Shown here piece by piece: positions 33,959 to 40,167 of a stretch of DNA of 40,167 nucleotides. The position numbers were made by a program, and so were the translations under genes. The DNA is from Streptomyces sp. ISL-94 (GTDB taxonomy: Bacteria; Actinomycetota; Actinomycetes; Streptomycetales; Streptomycetaceae), in the NCBI RefSeq assembly GCF_018614075.1, contig NZ_JAGGOZ010000040.1:1-40167 (forward strand), written 5' to 3'. Under the pieces are notes generated by a model. It was given only the letters and a program-made list of their open reading frames with translations, was not told the DNA's origin and made no database searches. Every line of letters starts with the position of its first letter. Position 1 is the first letter of the stretch.

Positions 33959-35154
33959 GTACGGGCCTCCAGGATTCCGCCGAGCGTCTTGTCCATCGAG
34001 CCCGTTGCGGCCACGGGAAGTGCCGCTCCGGTGAGCGGGTCGGCCGCGGGCAGCTTGGGCAGGGAGTCGAACAGGGTCTTCAGATCCCGGCAGTCGGTCT
34101 TCTCCCCGGTCGTCTTCAGCAGGGAGCACAGCAGCTCGGCCGGGTCGTGGAGCTGTTCGGGGTTGCTGCGGGTGTCGAGCGTGCCGGATGAGGGGTTGTA
34201 GGCGTTCTGCAGATTGGACAGCCCGGCGGGGGCGACTTCGAGCAGCTCTTGGAGGGCGGCGCGCTGCGTGACGAGCACGTTGGTCACGTTGGCCAGGCCC
34301 TTCACATCGGCGGTCAGGTCCTTCTTGTTCTGCTTCACGAACTCGGACACATCGGCGAGCGCGGCCGCAAGATGCTTGATCGCCGCGGCGAGGTCCTGGC
34401 GTTCCCCGGCCAGTTGCTCGGCCACCTTGGCCAGGCTGTCGTTGAACGACCGGACGTCGGCGTCGTCGGCCGCCAGCGCGGCGGTGAACACCTGCAGATT
34501 CCGTACGGTCCCGAACAGGTCCTGCCGGCCGTCGGACAGTGTGGTGACGGCCTGCGAGAGGTCCTCGACCGTCTGGTGCAGCTGCGCGCCCTGGCCCTGG
34601 AGGTTGTCCGCGCCGACGGCGAGCAGCCGGGAGAGCGAGCCGTCCTTGTTGGCGCCCTGGGGGCCGAGCGCGTCCGCCGTCATACGGAGGCTGTCGAAGA
34701 CCCGGTCCAGCTCGACCGGTACGGCCGTGCGCTCCTCGGGGATGACCGCGCCGCTCTTCAGCACCGGGCCGCCGCGGTGGACGGGCAGCAGCTGGACGTA
34801 ACGGTCGCTGACCACCGAGGAGTTGATGATGGCCGCCTTGGCCTCCTCGGGGACCTTGTACTGGGCGTCGTACTCCAGCTCCACGCGCACCCGGGCACCC
34901 TGCGGCGTGATCTTCTTGACCTCGCCGATCGGGATGCCGAGCACGCGCACGTCGGAGCCGGGGTAGATGCCGACGGTACGCGGGAAGTACGCGGTCACCC
35001 GGACCTTCGGTGACTCGGAGAGCTGTACGACGGCCAGGGCGGCGGCCACCACCAGCACGGTGGCGAACGCGAGGCGGCGGACGAGACGCCTGTTCGGCGC
35101 GAGCTTCGCCGACGGCTTCGGGAGCTTCAGCGCAAGCCGCATCGGGATCCTCAT
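33955..35154 (-). CDS. mceD: Mce family protein MceD
   Basis: The product has 399 residues. A basic N-terminus and membrane anchor (LAFATVLVVAAALAVVQL) precede the MlaD domain (TVGIYPGSDVRVLGIPIGEV, VVSDRYVQLLPV) and a long coiled-coil-prone helical region (LSDGRQDLFGTVRNLQVFTA). ATG at 35154 overlaps the mceC stop (ATGA) and has GGGAGGG before it. The longer open frame to 35223 would overlap mceC and lacks support. Confidence 0.92.
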   Translation of the reverse strand: MRIPMRLALKLPKPSAKLAPNRRLVRRLAFATVLVVAAALAVVQLSESPKVRVTAYFPRTVGIYPGSDVRVLGIPIGEVKKITPQGARVRVELEYDAQYKVPEEAKAAIINSSVVSDRYVQLLPVHRGGPVLKSGAVIPEERTAVPVELDRVFDSLRMTADALGPQGANKDGSLSRLLAVGADNLQGQGAQLHQTVEDLSQAVTTLSDGRQDLFGTVRNLQVFTAALAADDADVRSFNDSLAKVAEQLAGERQDLAAAIKHLAAALADVSEFVKQNKKDLTADVKGLANVTNVLVTQRAALQELLEVAPAGLSNLQNAYNPSSGTLDTRSNPEQLHDPAELLCSLLKTTGEKTDCRDLKTLFDSLPKLPAADPLTGAALPVAATGSMDKTLGGILEART

Positions 35155-36143
35155 CGTGTCCCTCCCGTCCGTGGAACCACCGGTGTGGGTGCGACCAGGT
35201 TCTGGATGTAGCTGTCGAACCATCGGCCGTTGCCGAGGGTGTTGGTGAAGACCCTCGCGAAGGGCGCCATGAGCTGGATGCTGCGGTCGAGGCTCGCCTG
35301 ATTGCGTTCCAGCATCCGCACCACGGTGTTCAGGCGGCTGAGCGCCGGCCCGATCTCCGCTTGGTTGTCCCTGACCAGGCCGGAGAGCTGGATGCTGAGG
35401 GCGACGGAGCTCCCCAGCAGCGCGTGGATGGCCTGGCGCCGCGCGTGGATCTCCTTGAACAGCGCGTCGCCGTCCTTGACCAGCTTGCCGAACTCGTCCT
35501 TCCGCTCGGCGAGCACTCCGGTGACCCCGTTGGCGTGGTCGAGGAGTTCGCGTAGCGCCTCATCGCGCGAGGCCACGGTCCGGGAGATCTTCGAGAGCCC
35601 CTGGATGGAGGCTTTGACCTCCTCGGGGGCGTCCTCGAAGGTGGTGGAGATGGTGTCCAGGGAGGCGGCCAGCCGCTGCTTGTCGATCTGTTCGGTGGTC
35701 GTGGTGAGGTCGCTGAAGGCCGCCACCACGTCGTACGCCGGGACCGTGCGGCTCAGTGGGATCTCGCTGCCCGGCTTCAGCCGGCCTGAGCCCTTCGGCT
35801 CCAGCGCGAGGTACTTGGCGCCCAGGATCGTCTTGATACGGATCGACGCACCGGTACGGGCCCCGAGCTCCGGGTCTCCCTTGATCCGGAAGGTCACCTT
35901 GACGTGGTCGCCGGCCAGCTCGACCGCGTCGACCTTGCCGGACTTGACGCCGGCGATCCGCACCTCGTCGCCGGCGCGCAGCCCGCCGGCCTCGGAGAAT
36001 GCCGCGCTGTACGTCTCGCCACCGCCGATCAGCGGAAGGCTCTCGACGTTGAACGCGGCGGCGATCAGCAGCGCGATCGTGGTGAGGCCGGCGGCGCCGA
36101 CACCCAAGGGATTGCGTTCACGGAAGGGGATCAACGGCCGCAC
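35151..36143 (-). CDS. mceC: Mce family protein MceC
   Basis: The product has 330 residues. Membrane anchor LTTIALLIAAAFNVESLPL, MlaD domain with AGGLRAGDEVRIAGVKSGKV and TILGAKYLALEPKG, then helices. The GTG start at 36143 lies inside the end of mceB (13-nt overlap), with AGG upstream. It is shorter than MceD and MceE because it lacks an extended tail. Confidence 0.92.
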   Translation of the reverse strand: MRPLIPFRERNPLGVGAAGLTTIALLIAAAFNVESLPLIGGGETYSAAFSEAGGLRAGDEVRIAGVKSGKVDAVELAGDHVKVTFRIKGDPELGARTGASIRIKTILGAKYLALEPKGSGRLKPGSEIPLSRTVPAYDVVAAFSDLTTTTEQIDKQRLAASLDTISTTFEDAPEEVKASIQGLSKISRTVASRDEALRELLDHANGVTGVLAERKDEFGKLVKDGDALFKEIHARRQAIHALLGSSVALSIQLSGLVRDNQAEIGPALSRLNTVVRMLERNQASLDRSIQLMAPFARVFTNTLGNGRWFDSYIQNLVAPTPVVPRTGGTR

Positions 36144-37186
36144 CTCGCCCGGGCGACATGGAGTTCGGGGGTGATGATCTCGTTGGTCTTCGGCAGCACG
36201 ATCCGGCCGTCGAAGTCGCAGAGATAGAAGTTGAACCAGGAGCCGTACGAGGCGGTGCCGGTCAGCTCGTTGAGCTTGTTCGGCAGCCGCTGCAGGACAC
36301 CCTCCACGGTCTTCTCGTGGCCGTTCAGCGTTTCCGTGAGCTTGGCCAGCTCGGCGATATCGGTCTTCAGCGGCGGCCGGGCGTCGTTAAGGAGGCCGGA
36401 GGTGGCCTCCGCGAGGCCGTTGATGCCCGCCAGCGATTCACCGATGGGCTTACGGTCGGCCGACAGGCCCGAGATCAGCCGTTGCAGCTGCGCGATCAGC
36501 TCGGAGAAGCGGGTGCTGCGCTTGTCCACGGTGCTCAGCACGGTATTGAGGTTGTCGATGACCGAACCGATCAGCTTGTCGCGTTCGGCGAGTGTCGTGG
36601 TGAGCGAGGCGGTGTGCGCGAGCAGGCTGCGGACGGTACCGCCCTCGCCCTGCAGGGTCTTGATGATCTCGGTGGCGAGCTGGTTGACGTCCTTCGGGCT
36701 CAGTGCGGCGAACAGCGGCTTGAACCCGTTCAGCAGGGCGTTGAGATCGAGTGCGGGCTCGGTACGGGAGAGCGGGATCCGCCCGCCGGGCCGCAGCCGC
36801 TCCCCCTCCCCCGCCCCTTCCGCCAGCGCGATGTACCGCTGCCCGACCAGGCTCCGGTAGCGGATCACGGCACGGGTGCTGGTGAGCAGCGGCCGGTCGC
36901 GGGAGACGGTAAAGGTCACCGCGGCCAGCGTCCGGTCCGTGATGGCGATGCTCTCGACCTCGCCGACCCGCACCCCCGCGACCCGGATGTCGTCGCCCTC
37001 CTCCAGGCTGGTGACATCGCTGAACACGGCAGTGTAGGTCTCCTTGGGGGTGAAGGAGAGATTGACGATGGTGGCCGCGAGCACGGCGGTCGCTGCCACG
37101 GTCACCACCGCGAAGACGCCGAGTTTGATCAGCTGGGGGGCTGTCGCCATCGCGTTCGGGCGACGGATACGACTCGTCGTGCTCAT
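36131..37186 (-). CDS. mceB: Mce family protein MceB
   Basis: The product has 351 residues. Anchor LIKLGVFAVVTVAATAVLAA, MlaD domain with VTSLEEGDDIRVAGVRVGEV and LVGQRYIALAEG, helical region, and a C-terminal segment YGSWFNFYLCDFDGRI common in MceB. ATG at 37186 overlaps the mceA stop by 4 nt. Confidence 0.93.
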   Translation of the reverse strand: MSTTSRIRRPNAMATAPQLIKLGVFAVVTVAATAVLAATIVNLSFTPKETYTAVFSDVTSLEEGDDIRVAGVRVGEVESIAITDRTLAAVTFTVSRDRPLLTSTRAVIRYRSLVGQRYIALAEGAGEGERLRPGGRIPLSRTEPALDLNALLNGFKPLFAALSPKDVNQLATEIIKTLQGEGGTVRSLLAHTASLTTTLAERDKLIGSVIDNLNTVLSTVDKRSTRFSELIAQLQRLISGLSADRKPIGESLAGINGLAEATSGLLNDARPPLKTDIAELAKLTETLNGHEKTVEGVLQRLPNKLNELTGTASYGSWFNFYLCDFDGRIVLPKTNEIITPELHVARARCGR

Positions 37187-38442
37187 ATGACACTCACCGC
37201 CGTTCCCCGTGCCATCGGTCCGAAGAGCAGGGTCGTGACCGCCGGCACCTCGTCGGCGGGCACGCCCATGACCGGGGACACGAGTGAGGCGACGGCGTGC
37301 TGTTCGGCCGGGGTTCCGGACACGGTGCGGCCCGTACTACTCGCCGACGTACCGTCGTTGAGCTTGATCGGCGGTGCTGGTACGTGAGGGTGGGGCAGAC
37401 CTCTGCAGTTGGGTCCTGAGCGGTCGGCATAGCGCGGTTCCTCGCCGGGTCGGTAGGGGGGACGTGGGTGGACGAATTCGAGGGTGATGCGCATCCTTCC
37501 GCCCTTGAACGCCTCTTCGGACGCCGCTTCCTGGCGCACCAGCCCGGACAGCAGGCACGGGTACTCCGGCGAGTAGCGGGCGAACAGGGCGAGGGTGGGA
37601 CGGGAGACGCGGCCCAGGGTGATCAACCGTTCGGAGTTCTCGTCGAGTACGCCTTCCGTGGTGTTCGCGGCGGTGGCGGTGTGGGCGAGGACCGACGCGA
37701 GCTGGTTCTTCTGCTCGACCAGCGTCCGGCTGGTGGTGAGGGTGTTGTCCAGGATCCGCAGCAGGTCCGGGGCGGCGTCGCGGTACACCTCGGCCACATC
37801 GGCGAACCGGGCGATGTCCTCCTTGAGGGAGGGCATATGCGGGTTGAGCCGACGCAAGTAGTCGTCGAGGCGGGTGAGGTTGTCGCCGATCCGGTCGCCG
37901 CGCCCTTCGAGGGCGTTGGCGAAGGCGGACAGGGTGGCGTTCAGCTCGCCGGGCTTCACCGTGCGCAGCAGCGGCAGCAGGTCGTTCATCAGCCGCTGAA
38001 GCTCTATGCCGACCGTGGTGCGGTCCTGGGTGATGACGTCACCGGCGCGGATATGCCGTACCGACGGCTTCTGGGGGGCGACCAGGTCGACGTACTTCTC
38101 GCCGAACAGGGTCTTGGGCAGCAGCCGGGCATGGACGTCGGCCGGGATGAGGGGGACATGCTCCGGCCTCAGCGCGAGGGAGAGGGTCGCCTTCTCGCCG
38201 TCGGCCTCGACCTCGCGTACCTCGCCGACCAGCAGGCCGCGCAGCTTGACGTCCGCGCGCGGCTCCAGCTGGTTGCCTAGGGTGTCCGCCTCCAGGGTGA
38301 TCCGGACGACGGAGGTGAACACCTGCTGGTAGACGGCGAGCGTCAGGGACAGCAGCAGCGCGATCACGGCGATGAAGACGATGCCGTACAGCCGCAGTTG
38401 GGTGGGCCGCGTGAGTGCCGGGGCCGGTATTCGTATACGCAT
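37183..38442 (-). CDS. mceA: Mce family protein MceA
   Basis: The product has 419 residues. Anchor LYGIVFIAVIALLLSLTLAV, MlaD domain with EPRADVKLRGLLVGEVREVE and LFGEKYVDLVAP, helical region, then SPEYPCLLSGLVRQE and FVHPRPPYRPGEEPRYADRS near the C-terminus, typical of the first Mce subunit. It starts 4 nt after the YrbEB stop. Confidence 0.93.
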   Translation of the reverse strand: MRIRIPAPALTRPTQLRLYGIVFIAVIALLLSLTLAVYQQVFTSVVRITLEADTLGNQLEPRADVKLRGLLVGEVREVEADGEKATLSLALRPEHVPLIPADVHARLLPKTLFGEKYVDLVAPQKPSVRHIRAGDVITQDRTTVGIELQRLMNDLLPLLRTVKPGELNATLSAFANALEGRGDRIGDNLTRLDDYLRRLNPHMPSLKEDIARFADVAEVYRDAAPDLLRILDNTLTTSRTLVEQKNQLASVLAHTATAANTTEGVLDENSERLITLGRVSRPTLALFARYSPEYPCLLSGLVRQEAASEEAFKGGRMRITLEFVHPRPPYRPGEEPRYADRSGPNCRGLPHPHVPAPPIKLNDGTSASSTGRTVSGTPAEQHAVASLVSPVMGVPADEVPAVTTLLFGPMARGTAVSVI

Positions 38443-38446
38443 CCGT

Positions 38447-39286
38447 CTACCCCGCTATCCGTACGGTCGTGTTGGCGCCCCAGATGGCGAGGCTGAGGAA
38501 GAAGTCGAGGACGTTGACGGCCACGATGGACGTCCGTACGCCGCGGCCGACCGCGACACCGACACCGGCCGGGCCGCCGCTCGCGTAGTAGCCGTAGTAG
38601 CAGTGCACCAGGATGATCACGACGGCGAAGACAATCACCTTGCCGAAGGACCACAGCACGTCGACCGGTGGCAGGTACTGCTGGAAGTAGTGGTCGTACG
38701 TGCCGGTGGACTGCCCGTAGTAGCCGGTGGTGATGGTACGGGCGGCGAAGTAGGAGGACAGCAGCCCGATCACGTACAGCGGGATCACCGCCACGAAGCC
38801 GGCGATCATCCGGGTGGTGACCAGGAACGGCAGCGACGGGACACCCATCACCTCAAGCGCGTCGGTCTCCTCGCTGATCCGCATCGCGCCGAGCTGGGCG
38901 GTGAAGCCCGCGCCGACCGTCGCCGACAGCGCGAGCCCGGCCACCAGCGGGGCGATCTCGCGGGTGTTGAAGTACGCGGACAGGAACGCCACGAAGTTGG
39001 ACGTGCCCAGCTGGTTGAGCGCCGCGTAGCCCTGAAGTCCGACCTCGGTACCGGTGAAGAAGGAGAGGAAGGCGATGACGCCGACCGTGCCGCCGACGAC
39101 CGCCAGCGCGCCGCGGCCGAAGCTCACCTCGGCGAGCAGGCGCAGGACTTCCTTCTTGTAGCGGCGCAGGGTGCGGCCGGTCCAGGCGAGGGAGCGCCCG
39201 TAGAAGACCAGTTGCGTGCCCAGCTCCTCCAGGGAGCGCCCGGCCTGTTGGAGCACCCTCAGCGGATTCAGCAGAGTCATCGTCAT
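38447..39286 (-). CDS. yrbEB: YrbE-family permease (second, MlaE-like)
   Basis: The product has 279 residues with five or so membrane segments and the MlaE signature around APLVAGLALSATVGAGFTAQ and LGAMRISEETDALEVMG (EExDAxxxMG). With the first YrbE it forms the inner-membrane permease of the Mce importer. ATG at 39286 overlaps the stop of the upstream gene (ATGA); a second ATG two codons later is possible. Confidence 0.93.
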   Translation of the reverse strand: MTMTLLNPLRVLQQAGRSLEELGTQLVFYGRSLAWTGRTLRRYKKEVLRLLAEVSFGRGALAVVGGTVGVIAFLSFFTGTEVGLQGYAALNQLGTSNFVAFLSAYFNTREIAPLVAGLALSATVGAGFTAQLGAMRISEETDALEVMGVPSLPFLVTTRMIAGFVAVIPLYVIGLLSSYFAARTITTGYYGQSTGTYDHYFQQYLPPVDVLWSFGKVIVFAVVIILVHCYYGYYASGGPAGVGVAVGRGVRTSIVAVNVLDFFLSLAIWGANTTVRIAG

Positions 39287-40053
39287 CCCCTCTGCGGAAC
39301 GATTTGGAAGTAGACGGCGGTCAGCACGAAGTTCGTCACGAACAGCAACATGAAGGTGATGACCACGGACTGGTTCACGGCGTCGCCGACTCCCTTGGGG
39401 CCGCCCTTGGCGGTCAGGCCCTTGTACGAGGCGACGATCGCGGCGATGGCGCCGAAGACCAGCGCCTTCAGTTCGGCCGCCCAGAGGTCGGACAGCTGGG
39501 CGAGGGTGGTGAAGGAGGCCAGGTAGGCACCGGGAGTGCCGTTCTGCATGACCACGTTGAAGAAATAGCCACCGGCCACCCCGACAACGGAGACCAGGCC
39601 GTTGAGCAAGACCGCCACGAGCATGGTGGCCAGCACCCGGGGCACGACCAGCCGGTGGATCGGGTCGATACCGAGCACCTGCATGGCGTCGATCTCCTCC
39701 CGGATCTTGCGTGCCCCGAGGTCCGCGCAGATCGCGGTGCCGCCGGCGCCGGCGATGAGCAGCGCCGTGACGATGGGGGACGCCTCCCGAAGTACCGCCA
39801 GGACAGAGGCGGCGCCGGAGAACGACTGGGCGCCGAGCTGCCGGGTCAGGCTGCCGATCTGGAGCGCGATGACCGCTCCGAAGGGGATGGAGACCAGGGC
39901 CGTGGGCAGGATGGTGACGCTCGCGATGAACCACGCCTGCTGGATGAACTCCCGTACCTGAAAGGGGCGTCGAGGCAGGGTCCGGAGGACGTCCAGGGCC
40001 ATGGCGAAGAGGCTGCCGGTATGCCGGAGCGCTCCGCTGGGTGAGAAGCTCAT
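39283..40053 (-). CDS. yrbEA: YrbE-family permease (first, MlaE-like)
   Basis: The product has 256 residues. The MlaE-type signature is ASPIVTALLIAGAGGTAICA followed by LGARKIREEIDAMQVLGIDP. It is the partner of YrbEB. ATG at 40053 overlaps the stop codon of the preceding, incompletely seen gene by 4 nt. Confidence 0.94.
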   Translation of the reverse strand: MSFSPSGALRHTGSLFAMALDVLRTLPRRPFQVREFIQQAWFIASVTILPTALVSIPFGAVIALQIGSLTRQLGAQSFSGAASVLAVLREASPIVTALLIAGAGGTAICADLGARKIREEIDAMQVLGIDPIHRLVVPRVLATMLVAVLLNGLVSVVGVAGGYFFNVVMQNGTPGAYLASFTTLAQLSDLWAAELKALVFGAIAAIVASYKGLTAKGGPKGVGDAVNQSVVITFMLLFVTNFVLTAVYFQIVPQRG

Positions 40054-40167
40054 CCGTCTGCCCCCTGTGCCGGGCTCGGCTCCGCCGCCTTCCGGTCCGG
40101 GTCAGCCCCTGGGCGCAGCGCTGCCGCCATGCCCTGGGCCGGGGCCGGGACCGGGACCGGGACCGGG
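40050..40167 (-). CDS. C-terminal end of the preceding operon gene, probably the Mce ATPase (Mkl/MlaF)
   Basis: Only the last 37 codons are in the window: a VPVPVPAPAQGMAAALRP segment and an Asp/Lys/Ala/Pro-rich tail ending QGADG. The TGA overlaps the YrbEA start (ATGA), as for most genes of this operon. The ATPase assignment rests on the usual ATPase-YrbEA-YrbEB-MceA-F order, not on any motif visible here. A competing frame with a Pro-Gly repeat ends at 40102. Confidence 0.5.
   Translation of the reverse strand, partial: PVPVPVPAPAQGMAAALRPGADPDRKAAEPSPAQGADG

Overview
The window comes from a Streptomyces-type actinomycete. The evidence is very high GC with strong third-position GC bias, GGAGG-type ribosome binding sites, frequent GTG starts and 4-nt start/stop overlaps, long GC-rich hairpin terminators, and gene families and gene orders typical of that genus.

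Layout. 1-3.7 kb: a NarL-type response regulator, a fragment of a sigma factor, a MocR-type regulator with a cluster of ATTGGC boxes in its divergent promoter, a small unknown ORF and a MobA-like nucleotidyltransferase. 3.7-7.1 kb: malate synthase and a secreted SGNH lipase/esterase. 7.2-13.3 kb (minus strand): purine permease, 8-oxoguanine/guanine-type deaminase, uricase, 5-hydroxyisourate hydrolase and OHCU decarboxylase, preceded by a small HTH protein coupled to a small MTH1187-like protein. 13.3-20 kb: hydroxypyruvate isomerase, tartronate semialdehyde reductase, catalase, a 1.2-kb stretch without a clear gene but with several inverted repeats, and glyoxylate carboligase. 20-25.9 kb: a zinc-ribbon protein, glutathione peroxidase, an acyl-CoA ligase, an AlkZ-like winged-helix protein and a CorA transporter. 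25.96-29.23 kb: a mobile unit bounded by ISAs1-family ends and a shared 9-bp target duplication, carrying one unknown gene. 29.2-30.3 kb: an RHS-repeat fragment between direct repeats. 30.3-40.2 kb (minus strand): a complete Mce lipid-importer operon (end of the ATPase gene, two YrbE permeases, MceA-F, two Mce-associated proteins).

How the genes work together. The centre of the window is a purine-to-glyoxylate catabolic block. Purines enter by the NCS2 permease, are deaminated and oxidised to urate, and urate passes through uricase, HIU hydrolase and OHCU decarboxylase to allantoin. Allantoin breakdown (genes not in this window) yields glyoxylate. Glyoxylate is used by malate synthase, or by carboligase, isomerase and reductase to give glycerate. 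The catalase removes the H2O2 made by uricase.

The most striking regulatory signal is a pair of operator families read directly from the DNA. A 15-bp palindrome TTCCG-N5-CGGAA occurs at the aceB, hyi, katA and gcl promoters. At aceB, hyi and gcl it has a second copy exactly 21 bp away, centre to centre; katA has only a weak match at that spacing. A different perfect palindrome, TCAACA-N3-TGTTGA, overlaps the -35 box of both the uricase operon and the catalase gene. The catalase therefore appears to be wired to both the urate and the glyoxylate branches.

The least understood parts are the mobile-unit cargo protein (hydrophobic hairpin plus charged helical regions), the structured non-coding stretch at 16.9-17.3 kb, and the repeat-flanked RHS remnant.
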